Notes: generated from the letters alone by a model not told the origin. 64,000 nt of DNA from an uncultured Prevotellaceae bacterium (GCA_900319385.1 ONOG01000020.1:92973-156972), one strand, 5' to 3'. Shown: positions 47,370 through 56,861, numbered from the stretch's first letter. Numbers and translations: made by a program.

Positions 47370-48638
47370 TTAGAATGTGTATTGCAGGAGCAGTTTGGCG
47401 GTGTGCATGGGTTGTCCGAGGTCGTCGTTGTCGCGGTCGAGCTGGGTGGCATGACCAGTTCGGCCGATGTACTGGTACATGGCCTGCAGCTTGAGGTTGG
47501 TATGTGGAAAGAAATAGTTGACTCCGACGGCGGGCATGTTGAGGATGCCGTCCTTCGACGTGCTGTTACGATCCATGAAGTCGTAGCGGGCTGCGAGCTG
47601 AAGCTGGTTGGTGACGAAATAGCCTGCCTGAGCGTAGGCTCCCCAGTAGTTGAAGCTCTCGCTGATCTTCTGACGCTTCGTGAATCCGACATGCATGTAG
47701 TAGGCTTCGGCTCCGATGTACCAACGGTTTTTGAGCATAGAGAATTCGAATCCTGCACGGAAGTCGTTCGTGCTTTCGCTTTCACTCTCTACGTTTTCGG
47801 AGATACTGAGACCGAGGAACATTTTGTCTTCGTGCAGACGGTTGGGATTGCCTTGTGTGGATGGCATCACGCCACGGGGCATCCAGGTGAAGCGGGCACT
47901 GTAGAGGAGGGAGGGGATATGCCAGTCGTCGCTGAATGTCTTGTTGGCTGTATTGACGGAGGCACCTGTGCCGTTGAAGATGCCGATCTCGTAGCCAAAT
48001 TGTTTCCAGAGCAGGCCATGCAGTTCGATACCGAGGTCGAAACCGGTAGCGATGGTGGGGGTGACGGCATTGAGGGTGTGTGGCATGATGGTGGTCGCTG
48101 TGAGCGATGTGGGTACCTGGGGCAGGAGTGTTTCGCCGAGGGTGGTGAGGTAGGCATGGGTAAAGGGTGTCTTGAATTTACCCACCTTGATGGCAAGTTG
48201 CTCTTTCAGCTTGACGTCGAACCATGCCTGCTGCAGGAGGTTGCCTCCGCTGGCAGCTGCGTTCATCGTGAGGTTGAAGGTGACTTTGCCAAAGGCTTTA
48301 CCTGTGAAGCCTAACACGGCATAGGGGATGGCAAAGCCGGTGTTGGCAACGTTGTCCTGATTGTAGGCTTTATCAAGTCCTTCATCGTCGTAGTAGTTGA
48401 AGTTGGCAGTTGTCTGGATGAGAGCGTAGGGCTTGAAGACAAAGTCGCCCTTCTTGCTTGTGATGGTAAAACCTTTGGTGCCATCGACCGAGACGATGCC
48501 GTTCTCGGTGGCTTCTTCTTCCTGCTGGGCTGCTGCTGTCAGCGGGAGCAGAAACATAAGGAGGAGAGAAAGGCCTCCCATAACCCCACCCAAGGAGGGG
48601 AAGGTCAAAGCTGATTGTGTCGAGTTACTATTTTTCAT
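47370..48638 (-). CDS. outer membrane porin, phosphate-selective porin O/P-like
   Basis: 422 residues ending in LLLQYTF, the aromatic C-terminus of a beta-barrel. After the signal peptide come GFTITSKKGDFVFKPYALIQTTANFNYY, FGKVTFNLTMNAA and KVGKFKTPFTHAYLTT, the strand pattern of OprO/OprP-type proteins. The signal peptide is unusually long: MKNSNSTQSALTFPSLGGV and onward. The LTFPSLGGVMGGLS part is coded by the same G-rich repeat that extends ligA. It lies between a di-heme protein and a cytochrome lipoprotein, suggesting entry of an ion or chelate. Confidence 0.85.
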   Translation of the reverse strand: MKNSNSTQSALTFPSLGGVMGGLSLLLMFLLPLTAAAQQEEEATENGIVSVDGTKGFTITSKKGDFVFKPYALIQTTANFNYYDDEGLDKAYNQDNVANTGFAIPYAVLGFTGKAFGKVTFNLTMNAAASGGNLLQQAWFDVKLKEQLAIKVGKFKTPFTHAYLTTLGETLLPQVPTSLTATTIMPHTLNAVTPTIATGFDLGIELHGLLWKQFGYEIGIFNGTGASVNTANKTFSDDWHIPSLLYSARFTWMPRGVMPSTQGNPNRLHEDKMFLGLSISENVESESESTNDFRAGFEFSMLKNRWYIGAEAYYMHVGFTKRQKISESFNYWGAYAQAGYFVTNQLQLAARYDFMDRNSTSKDGILNMPAVGVNYFFPHTNLKLQAMYQYIGRTGHATQLDRDNDDLGQPMHTAKLLLQYTF

Positions 48639-48654
48639 AAATATAATTGTTTTG

Positions 48655-48700
48655 TTTGGACTCCCCCTCCTTGAGAGGGATTGGGGAGGTTTTAATTTTT
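48655..48700 (-). repeat. G-rich dispersed repeat between porin and di-heme gene
   Basis: The plus strand reads CTCCCCCTCCTTGAGAGGGATTGGGGAGG, a fold-back variant of the repeat also inside the porin start (48580-48606). Confidence 0.75.
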
Positions 48701-48703
48701 AAT

Positions 48704-50137
48704 TTACAAAGACCAGAGGAACTGGATGAGGGCCTCGCGGTCGGATTTTGGCATGTTCTTGAAGATATTTTTCGAGGCTTCGCCTTCGCCGCCATGCCAC
48801 ATGATGGCTTCGGTGAAGTTGCGGGCGCGTCCGTCGTGCAAGAAATACGTGTGACCGTTAACCTTATTCTGCAGGCCGATACCCCAGAGAGGTGTGGTGC
48901 GCCACTCATTGCCTCGGGCCAGACCGCTGACATAATGGTCGTCCAGACCGACGCCCATGATTTCGCTACCCATGTCGTGGAGCAGGTAGTCGGAGTATGG
49001 ATGGATGGTCTGGCTACCGAGCCACGGGAGTTCGGTGCCGTTCAGCAACGTGGCTCCACGTGGACGAGTGTGTAGTGTAGTGACGTGGCAGAGGTGGCAC
49101 TTGGCCTGATAGAACATCTCCTCGCCTCGCTTGACGATGGGGTCGTTGACATTGCGACGTGCCGGCACGGCCAAAGCATGGAGGTAGAGGTCCACATCTT
49201 CCATGTCGTCGGTCGAGACATCAAGTTGGTCGTATGTGAGTCCCATCATCGAGCCCTGGTTGATTTGACGTTGCCCCTCGCAGATTTCCTCCGGATAGCG
49301 GGAATTGGTCACACCCATGTCGGAGGAGAAGCCGAGTTCGACGGTCAGGTCGGCATGCTGGGCTTTGTTGCCAGAGAGTCCGAGCTGCCGCACGCCTCGT
49401 TCGACGATGTAGTTTGCTCGACCACTGATGCCATACTCAGGGTAGTTGCTATGGGCAGCGAGTTGTTCGATTTCGTTGCGGTCGAGAGCCATCATCTGTC
49501 CCATACCGACATGACGTAATGGTATGCGGACTGTGCAGAAGAGGTCTTCGGGAGCCACACTGTAGTCGTACCAATCCGTCACGGTCCATTCCGGATAGCA
49601 GAGTTCATATTTCTCACCATCGGGAAACTCAAACTGTCCGTAGTGCATCGTCACCTTAGCTTTTCCTTCGGGCTGAACACCGACGATGGCTTGGTCGTGG
49701 ATCACACGTCCATAGTCTTGGAAAAATGCGCCGTTCTTACGAGTGACGTAGATGAGCATCGAGGAAAAGCCATAGGGACCACTACCGCCTTCTGCCCACA
49801 GACCTGGCAGCGTACGTCCGGCATTGCGGTGGCAGGAACCGCAACTATAGCCTGCATACACAGGACCCAGTCCACCACCATAGCCGTTACCACTGGTGCG
49901 AATGTCGTCGTAGAGTCCGTCGCCACTGTTGAAACGTGCCAGGTTGCTTCCCGTCACCCAGTTGGCATAGCTGTCATAGGCCGACGAAGCCGTGGAGAAG
50001 TTGGTCGAGGTACCAGCTGACAGGGCAAAACCATCGGGCACACTGATGTCGCGAACGTCCAGCCCCTCTTCGTCCTTACAACTGCAAACCAGCAATACTC
50101 CCAAAGCCAATGCCGTATATTTGAGCTGTTTTTTCAT
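48704..50137 (-). CDS. di-heme oxidoreductase (DUF1111 / DHOR family) lipoprotein
   Basis: 477 residues with lipoprotein Cys20 (LLVCSC). Two heme c sites are visible: CGSCH at 99-103 and CHLCH near residue 350. Family landmarks are RFNSGDGLYDD, GLGPVYAGYSC, RIPLRHVGMGQMMALDRNEIEQLA, YSDYLLHDMG and EWRTTPLWGIG.. YFLHDGRARNFTEAIMWHGGEGE. DHOR proteins often neighbour imelysin-type proteins in iron-regulated clusters, as here. The redox partner may be the CISCH lipoprotein two genes on. Confidence 0.92.
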   Translation of the reverse strand: MKKQLKYTALALGVLLVCSCKDEEGLDVRDISVPDGFALSAGTSTNFSTASSAYDSYANWVTGSNLARFNSGDGLYDDIRTSGNGYGGGLGPVYAGYSCGSCHRNAGRTLPGLWAEGGSGPYGFSSMLIYVTRKNGAFFQDYGRVIHDQAIVGVQPEGKAKVTMHYGQFEFPDGEKYELCYPEWTVTDWYDYSVAPEDLFCTVRIPLRHVGMGQMMALDRNEIEQLAAHSNYPEYGISGRANYIVERGVRQLGLSGNKAQHADLTVELGFSSDMGVTNSRYPEEICEGQRQINQGSMMGLTYDQLDVSTDDMEDVDLYLHALAVPARRNVNDPIVKRGEEMFYQAKCHLCHVTTLHTRPRGATLLNGTELPWLGSQTIHPYSDYLLHDMGSEIMGVGLDDHYVSGLARGNEWRTTPLWGIGLQNKVNGHTYFLHDGRARNFTEAIMWHGGEGEASKNIFKNMPKSDREALIQFLWSL

Positions 50138-50169
50138 ATCATTTTAATTATAAATTATAATGCGCCAAC

Positions 50170-50208
50170 GACGAAGACAGAGTTTTTTCTCAAAACTCCA
50201 TCTTCGTC
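50170..50208 (-). terminator. hairpin between imelysin and di-heme genes
   Basis: GACGAAGA (50170-50177) pairs with TCTTCGTC (50201-50208), and inside it GAGTTTT pairs with AAAACTC. It could reduce transcription from imelysin into the downstream genes. Confidence 0.6.
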
Positions 50209-50236
50209 AGCTGGGCAATTGTAGGAATGCGCTGGC

Positions 50237-51493
50237 TTAGTTCACCTTGCGGGCACGTCCGGCCTTGAACACAAGGAACTCCAGTGTGTGGAAGCCACGC
50301 AGATTCTGGGCAGCAGCGATTTCCTCAGCCTTTGCCAGGTCGGCAGCCGTCATCGTGGCAGCCTCGGAGTCGTCCTCCGGCTCTGCAACATATTCGCCAG
50401 TCCATTCAATCTGCTCAAACTTGTTGCTCTTCAGGATAGCCACAATACCATTGGCGTCAAGAGGCCAAGAGTCCATATTGGGGTCAAGACCTTTGGCTAC
50501 GACCGGACCGAAAAGGAAAGCCTCACTCGACTCCCACGGTGTACGCGAAGCCATCCAGGCATTGGCACAATTCTGGAAATTGAGATTCGACGGACTGGCC
50601 TGAAACTGACGTACGACAGCATAAAGCAAGTCGTTCTTATCCTTCAGATCCTTATAAGCAGGCAGGATGACGCCATCGACAAACTGGTTGATAATGTCAC
50701 CCAGAGCAGCATGATCCTTCAGCGTCGTGTCGAAATAAGGAATCAGTTCGCCGTCGATAAACTCCTTCAGCTCAGAACAAGCTGAACGAGCTTCGTCCGA
50801 CTCACGGCTCACAATGTGGTCGCGGAATGGATTCTCAATAGCCTCAATCTTGTCGATGGCATTTTGAATCAAACGACGAGCCTTGGCATCCAACTCGGCA
50901 TTCGAAACAGCGACCAAAGCCGACATCGACTTCGTGTGAGGCACAATCTCCGAATCCTTCTTCGAAGGCTCATACACGCCATAGTAAGCATTGCGAATCG
51001 AACGGATGTTGTTCGAATAGTCCTCGATAGAATGGTAGCTGAACCACGACTCGACAGCATACAAAGCCTCCATCGTCCGTCCAGCTTGATAGAGGCGGTA
51101 AGGCTCACCAATCTTCTGTCCGCCCACTTCGTCGGCAATACCGGCACAAGCCTGTAAAATCTCATCAATGCAAGAGATGGCCGAAGGATAATACTCGTTG
51201 CCGGCACCGTAATTACGGACAATGTCAGCATAGCTCTGACCACCTTGATAAGAAGCACTCCAGTCGTTGTGAAGCGTCGTCGCATCCTTCTGCAACAACG
51301 AAGCCACAGCCACCATGTAGTTACCCCACTGCTCAGCATTCTCAGCCGAGTAGTCGATGTTCAGCGCATCATCCGTCTGCGACGTCTCACCGCCGCCCGA
51401 AGGCACCACGTCGTTCTTATCATCACCGCAGGACACCATGCCTGCAGACAGCAGCACAGCCAGCGCTGCCAACGCAAAAAAATTCCTTTTCAT
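50237..51493 (-). CDS. imelysin-family (peptidase M75-like) lipoprotein
   Basis: 418 residues, lipidated at Cys22 (SAGMVSC). Helical imelysin fold. The GxHxxE signature GFHTLEFLVF is at the C-terminus, with WESSEAFLFGPVVAKGLDPNMDSWPLD as the second family motif. Imelysins bind iron or act in iron uptake (as EfeO-type domains do); protease activity is doubtful for most. It is followed by the di-heme oxidoreductase and preceded by a porin, a standard iron-related arrangement. Confidence 0.92.
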   Translation of the reverse strand: MKRNFFALAALAVLLSAGMVSCGDDKNDVVPSGGGETSQTDDALNIDYSAENAEQWGNYMVAVASLLQKDATTLHNDWSASYQGGQSYADIVRNYGAGNEYYPSAISCIDEILQACAGIADEVGGQKIGEPYRLYQAGRTMEALYAVESWFSYHSIEDYSNNIRSIRNAYYGVYEPSKKDSEIVPHTKSMSALVAVSNAELDAKARRLIQNAIDKIEAIENPFRDHIVSRESDEARSACSELKEFIDGELIPYFDTTLKDHAALGDIINQFVDGVILPAYKDLKDKNDLLYAVVRQFQASPSNLNFQNCANAWMASRTPWESSEAFLFGPVVAKGLDPNMDSWPLDANGIVAILKSNKFEQIEWTGEYVAEPEDDSEAATMTAADLAKAEEIAAAQNLRGFHTLEFLVFKAGRARKVN

Positions 51494-51499
51494 CTCAAA

Positions 51500-51660
51500 A
51501 TTAATTTTTAATTATTAATTATTTAGTTGACAAGTTAAGAGTTAACAAGTTAACTTAAGTACAAAGTACCAAGTACGAAGTACAACGTGGATGAAAAGTA
51601 ACAACTCGTCAACTTGTCAACTTGTTAACTCGTCAACTTTTAACTTTTAATTTTTAATTT
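51500..51660. repeat. composite heptamer/octamer block, inverted orientation
   Basis: Reads as the reverse complement of the blocks at 45240-45420 and 53003-53190 (GTACTTY, CGTGGATGAAAAGTAA link, AACTTGTC octamers). Blocks on both sides of the porin gene face each other. Confidence 0.8.
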
Positions 51661-52992
51661 TTAATTTTTTAAAAACCATCCCACATACGCCACACCGAGC
51701 GAGAACTCACTCTCACTGTTATACTGAGGGCTCGTACCAAACACACGCTTCTCGCCAATCTGACGCGTCGTATAGTCAGCCTTCACCACCAAATTCGGCA
51801 GCGGACGCCAGTTCAAGCCCACAGTCCACAAACTCACCCGACAGCGATCATCCATCACAGCAGAACCCTCACCCCTCTCCTGAGGGTTATAGTATTCATA
51901 GTGGGCAAACGGCATAATCGCTGGGAAATTCTTCACACGAGGAAAAAACGATCTCACGTTCACACCCACCTCCGCACTGTATGTCAAAGCCTCCTTCGCC
52001 ACATAAGCCTTTCCGCTGTACGGATTATTCTTACCGAGACCTCCAATCTCCTTCGAAATGCCATTCGCACCGTTGAGCGAACCACGCACCCAGTTGGCAC
52101 GAGCCGTCACATAACGGTTCTCGTACTGAGCATCCAGCGAGAAGATGCGCAACGGCAAACGACCATAGCTCTCATACGTCACCAGCTTGTCGCTGTTGCC
52201 ACCCACATCATTACAGAAGTAGAACGAACCACCCACGCGCAAGCCCTTCACCCCACGATAGTCGAGACGGAACACCCAAGCTGGACACGTAAAGTTATCC
52301 TGTTCAAACAAACCCTGCTTGCCACCCTTGATCCAGTTATACTTATTAAAACCATCCGCGTTGGCACCCGCAACCACCATCGCCTGATAGTCGAACGTAG
52401 CCATCCCACGGCCCACCGTGCCAAACAGCTCCAGACCCGTCTGGTGCCAAGTCGAAGGCATCAGCGTCGTCTCGCCCTCCGGACGCATCGTTCCGAAGAA
52501 ATTGACCGGTTCATGGTGCGTATTCGTCAGACCCACCGGCACAATCATGTGACCCGCACGGACATTCAGCTCAGGCACAATCAGACGAGTGATATGAAAC
52601 TGCTCAAGAGCAACCTCACCACCCTTCTCCATCTCCTGCTCATACTCACCGTTCTCGGCACCACCGCCGCTCTCCATCTCATATTCAATACCCGTTCCGC
52701 CGGCCTCAAATTCAACCTCGACACCCAGAATCCACTTTTGGTTCAGCTTATAGTCGCCAGCCACCACCATACGCGGAATCGCGATCGTATTGTGATTGAG
52801 GCGACTGCTGCCATGCGGCGTAGCCCAACGGTTCTGACCATAATCCTTGAACGAAGCTACCATCTCACCGTAGCCACCCAAGCGATACCGTTCCCAGCCG
52901 CCATACTCCAGTTCCGTCACTGGCAGCTGCGCCGAGGCCGTCACACCTGCCATCAGCATCACCGACATAGCGGCCAACATCCATTTCCTCAT
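51661..52992 (-). CDS. outer membrane porin-like beta-barrel
   Basis: 443 residues, signal peptide ending at ASAQ, 16 or more amphipathic strands and a terminal SLGVAYVGWFLKN. LGGYGEMVASFKDYG and MVVAGDYKLNQKWILGVEVEFEAGGTGIEYE are typical of Bacteroidetes porins of unknown solute. A loop EYYNPQERGEGSAVMDD contains NPQERGEGS coded by the G-rich dispersed repeat (51872-51892). First gene of the imelysin/di-heme cluster on this strand. Confidence 0.85.
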   Translation of the reverse strand: MRKWMLAAMSVMLMAGVTASAQLPVTELEYGGWERYRLGGYGEMVASFKDYGQNRWATPHGSSRLNHNTIAIPRMVVAGDYKLNQKWILGVEVEFEAGGTGIEYEMESGGGAENGEYEQEMEKGGEVALEQFHITRLIVPELNVRAGHMIVPVGLTNTHHEPVNFFGTMRPEGETTLMPSTWHQTGLELFGTVGRGMATFDYQAMVVAGANADGFNKYNWIKGGKQGLFEQDNFTCPAWVFRLDYRGVKGLRVGGSFYFCNDVGGNSDKLVTYESYGRLPLRIFSLDAQYENRYVTARANWVRGSLNGANGISKEIGGLGKNNPYSGKAYVAKEALTYSAEVGVNVRSFFPRVKNFPAIMPFAHYEYYNPQERGEGSAVMDDRCRVSLWTVGLNWRPLPNLVVKADYTTRQIGEKRVFGTSPQYNSESEFSLGVAYVGWFLKN

Positions 52993-53002
52993 TTTTTAAT
53001 TA

Positions 53003-53190
53003 TTAATTTTTAATTGTACTTCGTACTTGGTACTTTGTACTTTGTACTTAAGTTAACGAGTTAACAAGTTGACGAGTTGTTACTTTTCATCCACGTTGTA
53101 CTTCGTACTTTGTACTTTGTACTTAAGTCAACTTGTCAACTTGTTAACTCGTCAACTTTTAATTTTTAATTTTTAATTATTAATTTTCAA
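53003..53190. repeat. composite heptamer/octamer block
   Basis: Two rounds of GTACTTY heptamers and AAGTTGAC-type octamers around the TTACTTTTCATCCACG link, ending in AAAAATT units. Confidence 0.8.
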
Positions 53191-53475
53191 TTTCAAATCG
53201 GGTGCAAAGTTAGGAGTAATGTCACAAACACACAATACTTAAAATTCGTGAAATCCACCCCAAAATTGTACGAAAAGAACGAAAACCATACTCACTCACC
53301 CCCTTCCGCCTACCCACCGCCACACGCCACACGTCCCTTACCTACCCAATCATGGTGACCCATCACCGAACTACCACACCCAACAGCCGAGAAAAAAAAC
53401 CGCACTGCCGTGCGATAAACAACACGACAGTGCGAATTTGGGAAGAGCAAGGAGATGAGGGGAATACGCCTGTGC
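53191..53475. other. gap without recognisable gene
   Basis: Contains the probable porin promoter region on the minus strand (TAACTTTG at 53212-53205) and then sequence in which no gene, hairpin or repeat was recognised. Confidence 0.4.
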
Positions 53476-56400
53476 CTATTCCTCCAAATATCGGATCAGC
53501 GCCGCATAGAGAGGGCTCTGCATCAGCAGACGCCGACTGCCGACCAGGAAAAACTGGTGGCGTGCCCGTGTGACTGCCACGTTGAGCCGTCGGTCGACGG
53601 CTGCTCCGTCGTCGGCCTCGACGATGGCCGAGAGCAGCGCGAGCTCGTAGGGGCGGCTCACGGTGGTGCCGTAGATGATGATGTCTTTCTGGCTGCCCTG
53701 ATAGCGTTCGACGGTGTCGATGAGCATCTGCCCTGCTGCGACGATACCGGCCTTTCGAAGGGCTGTGCGCAGCGTGGCGATCTGACGGCGGAAGGGGACG
53801 ATGATGCCGACCTGTCGGGCGACGTCGAAGGGGAGGTTGTTGGCGTGATGAAGGTGGACGAGCTGCACGACAAGTCGGGCGATGGTCTGTGCTTCGGCTA
53901 CGTTGGTCTTGGGCTGACGCTGGGCGAGCGAGGGAGAGGGTACGTCGAAGAAGGCGACCCTGCGGGTGGCAACGACGGCTTCGTCGCGCGTATATAATAA
54001 ATAAGGTAGGGTCTGCTGCTGGTGTGGTAGGGGGACGGCCTTGAGCTGCCCGCCATAGAACTGGTGACTGGCAAAGCCGGAAATCTGCGGGTGCATTCGT
54101 CCCTGACGGTCGAGGGTCTGCACCATGTCTGCACGGCCGGCGACCCAACGGTGGAGTCGCTCGAAGAGGGAGTTGCGGCAGTTGGTCAGTCCGATAGCTC
54201 GGAGTTGCGAGCTCTGGACTTCGGACTGCTGTTCGGGCTGCACGACGACGGCGGGCAGTTGCTTGTGGTCTCCAATCATGACAAACTTCCCATGGTGACG
54301 GCAGAGGAGGGGCAGGATCTGCGGTTCGAGTATCTGTGAGGCTTCGTCAATAATGAGGACGTCGGCGGGTGCTACTTGAAAGAGGGCAAGGTGGGAGGTG
54401 AGGGAGGCGACGGTTCCGACAACGATCTTCGTGGCTTGCAGCAAACGGATGATTTCGGCTCGCTTGCCATACTGCTGTGCTATCTGGGTGAACAGATGGT
54501 GGCGGTAGGGCTCGCCGCAGGAAAGGGGCTGGCCGATGCGTAGGTAGTCGAGGCCGGTCTGTTCGAGCATCTCACTGATTTCGTCGACGGCGCGGTTGGT
54601 GTAGGCGGTGAGGAGCAGCCGCTTCTTGTCGGCGTGCAACGTCTGGACCATCTGGCGCAGGGTGACGCTGGTCTTTCCAGTTCCTGGCGGTCCGACGATG
54701 AGTTGAAAGTCGTCGGGGGTGGCAGGACGCTGACAGAGGAGGAGCTGACGACGCTGGGAAGGGGCAGTGAGCAGGGCATGGAGTCCGCTGTAGAGCGAAC
54801 GGTAGGTGGATTCGATATGGTCGTGCTCGAGGGCGAAGAAGTGAAAAGTGAAAAGTGAAAAGTGATCATTGAGTGTTCCCGTCCTCTCAGCCTGAATCCG
54901 AAGGGGGTGTCGGAGCTGGAGCTGGAGGGTGTCGTCGGCGATGGACTGGATGGTGGCTCGGAGAAGCTGGTGGTGGGTGGCGTTGTCGCGTTCGGACGTT
55001 CGTGGGTAGAGTATCACGGCATCGCCGGCACGGAAATTGGGCTGGCAGGGCTGTGTGTGATCCATCTTGAGGCTGAGGGTGGTGACGAGGTCGCCTTCGG
55101 GGGGGACGTCGCACAGTTGCAGGCCTGTCAGCAGGTCTCCGTTCTGGAGTTTGAGGTCGGCATCGGCGTTCCATAGCGAGGCCATGCTTCGGGTGGATTC
55201 GATGCGGTTGTCGCCCACTTTGTCCATCATCTGCTCCCGACAGACGAACTGGAGGAAGGTGAAGAAATAGTCCTGGGCAAGGAGGTCGGCAGTCTGCACA
55301 GCGGTCAGTATGGCAGCAATGGGTGGGCGAAAGTATTGTTGCCAGTAGCTCTCGTTGAGCTGCGGATTCTTCCGTAGGGTTTCGGGGGTGAGACGGGTGA
55401 GGAATTCGCGTCCGCGTCCCTCGCACAGCCAGCGTTCCATGACCACGATTCGGTTACGCAGTGTGAGCACTTCCTGCACCATCTGCTGTGCACTGCGTTG
55501 TTCGAGCAGGTAGGGGTATTTGGAATAGAAGAGATAGCCGGCACATGCGTTTTGTCGGATGTCGAGGTTGTAGTAGAGGATTTCCTTGTAAAGCAACATC
55601 TGCAGCAGGTGTTCGCGCTGCACACGTTGGTGTGCCTCGTCCCATTTCCCGCTTTTCAGTTCGAGCAGCTTGCTGTAGTCGTTGGCCAGGAGGTCGAAAC
55701 GTCCTTGCAGCCCCAAGGTTTCGCAGAAGAAAGAGGGTTCGAGTTGTGCTCCTCCGACCGGAAGGTCGAGTTGCTGGACGGTGGTGCGGATGTGATCGAA
55801 CTGCCGTTGGCATTCGGCGAAAAAGTATTCGTTGATGCCTGGCGTTGTGCAGAAATCGAGGAGGTGGTCGCGAAAGGCATGTTGCAGGCTGTCGGCGAGG
55901 GTTGCCTCGGGATGATTCACGCAGTCGTCGAGCATCTGTCCAGCGACATGTCCGAGCAGGATGGCTGCACTCTGCGGCGTGGGTTCAAACTTGCGCAACA
56001 GATAGTTGAAGGGACTGGAACCGTAGGGGCGCACACATGCCGTCAGGCTGCTGACATCGACGAGGTAGTCAGGGTCGAGTATAAGGATGGTGGGATAGTA
56101 GATGTCGGACGAATCGACGGTGAAGGCTACGCAGTTGAACACGGTGTCTGCATCGATGTACTGGGCTGTCTGCCGTGTATGTTCGTTGAGGGTGAAATCG
56201 ACTCGCAGGAGGTCGGCGCTGGGATCGTCGGCTGTGCGTGCATAGATATATTGCTCGTCACGACGAACTGCCACAAATCGCTGCCGCTTTTGCCTGCGGT
56301 TACGTGCTATGATTAGAGGCGATGGCTGCAGGGTGTCGGGCAAGGAGCGTCGCAGTTTCAGCGGTACACGGGTTTCGGTAAAACACGACAGGGCGTCACA

Positions 56401-56694
56401 CAGCGCCTTGGTGTCTTGCGGAAATTCTACCTCGGCAGGTTCGTAGCTCTCCAACTTCACCTGCCGTGCCCGCCATCGCATCGTATCGATGGCTTGGAGT
56501 GGATGTTGCTTGAGTCGGCATAGGGCTTGCAGACGTGTGAACAGGCCATTGTAGTGGGTCGGAAGTCCACTCGTCAGTTCGGTGCATACGCGATCAAGCA
56601 CCCCATAGAGCAGAGTGTATTTCTCACGGAGCGACAGTTCGGAGAAGAAGATGTCGCTGACTTCGGTCCATGGTCCTTCGTTGCAGATGCTCAT
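53476..56694 (-). CDS. Dna2-like nuclease-helicase with heptamer-coded insertion
   Basis: 1072 residues. A PD-(D/E)XK nuclease domain lies near 300-390 (FFCETLGLQGRFDLL.. KLLELKSGKWDEAHQRVQREHLLQMLLYKEIL). A superfamily 1 helicase follows: Walker A VGPPGTGKTS near 670, DEASQILEPQILPL, GDHKQLPAVV, and at the C-terminus VERYQGSQKDIIIYG and NVAVTRARHQFFLVGS. The layout matches Dna2/AddB-type DNA end processing, so repair or replication is likely. Residues about 610-618 (HFSLFTFHF) come from a heptamer tract of three and a half TTTTCAC units between the nuclease and helicase halves. Confidence 0.88.
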   Translation of the reverse strand: MSICNEGPWTEVSDIFFSELSLREKYTLLYGVLDRVCTELTSGLPTHYNGLFTRLQALCRLKQHPLQAIDTMRWRARQVKLESYEPAEVEFPQDTKALCDALSCFTETRVPLKLRRSLPDTLQPSPLIIARNRRQKRQRFVAVRRDEQYIYARTADDPSADLLRVDFTLNEHTRQTAQYIDADTVFNCVAFTVDSSDIYYPTILILDPDYLVDVSSLTACVRPYGSSPFNYLLRKFEPTPQSAAILLGHVAGQMLDDCVNHPEATLADSLQHAFRDHLLDFCTTPGINEYFFAECQRQFDHIRTTVQQLDLPVGGAQLEPSFFCETLGLQGRFDLLANDYSKLLELKSGKWDEAHQRVQREHLLQMLLYKEILYYNLDIRQNACAGYLFYSKYPYLLEQRSAQQMVQEVLTLRNRIVVMERWLCEGRGREFLTRLTPETLRKNPQLNESYWQQYFRPPIAAILTAVQTADLLAQDYFFTFLQFVCREQMMDKVGDNRIESTRSMASLWNADADLKLQNGDLLTGLQLCDVPPEGDLVTTLSLKMDHTQPCQPNFRAGDAVILYPRTSERDNATHHQLLRATIQSIADDTLQLQLRHPLRIQAERTGTLNDHFSLFTFHFFALEHDHIESTYRSLYSGLHALLTAPSQRRQLLLCQRPATPDDFQLIVGPPGTGKTSVTLRQMVQTLHADKKRLLLTAYTNRAVDEISEMLEQTGLDYLRIGQPLSCGEPYRHHLFTQIAQQYGKRAEIIRLLQATKIVVGTVASLTSHLALFQVAPADVLIIDEASQILEPQILPLLCRHHGKFVMIGDHKQLPAVVVQPEQQSEVQSSQLRAIGLTNCRNSLFERLHRWVAGRADMVQTLDRQGRMHPQISGFASHQFYGGQLKAVPLPHQQQTLPYLLYTRDEAVVATRRVAFFDVPSPSLAQRQPKTNVAEAQTIARLVVQLVHLHHANNLPFDVARQVGIIVPFRRQIATLRTALRKAGIVAAGQMLIDTVERYQGSQKDIIIYGTTVSRPYELALLSAIVEADDGAAVDRRLNVAVTRARHQFFLVGSRRLLMQSPLYAALIRYLEE
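54841..54864 (-). repeat. TTTTCAC heptamers inside the nuclease-helicase gene
   Basis: On the minus strand, CAC followed by three TTTTCAC units. 21 bp equals 7 codons, so the frame is kept. Confidence 0.9.
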
Positions 56695-56708
56695 TGTTAC
56701 AGATGCAA

Positions 56709-56770
56709 ATCAAGGATTTTGAGGATTAGAGAGGATTACAACAATCCTTTTCATCCTTAAAATCCTTGAT
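56709..56770. repeat. ATCAAGGATTTTAAGGAT inverted repeat, copy 2
   Basis: Fold-back pair AATCAAGGATTTTGAGGAT and ATCCTTAAAATCCTTGAT between the helicase gene and tRNA-Thr; the other copy is at 4179-4249. It may end the tRNA transcript. Confidence 0.7.
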
Positions 56771-56785
56771 TCCCTTCCCTTCTTG

Positions 56786-56859
56786 AGCCTCTTGTCGGAT
56801 TCGAACCAACGACCCCGAGATTACAAATCACGTGCTCTGGCCAACTGAGCTAAAGAGGC
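56786..56859 (-). tRNA. tRNA-Thr (anticodon TGT)
   Basis: Cloverleaf on the minus strand: acceptor GCCTCTT/AAGAGGC, D arm GCTC AGTTGGCCA GAGC, anticodon loop TTTGTAA with TGT, T arm GTTGG TTCGAAT CCGAC. The anticodon stem has one T-T mismatch. CCA is not encoded. It lies just after the SRP RNA on the same strand. Confidence 0.95.
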
Positions 56860-56861
56860 GG

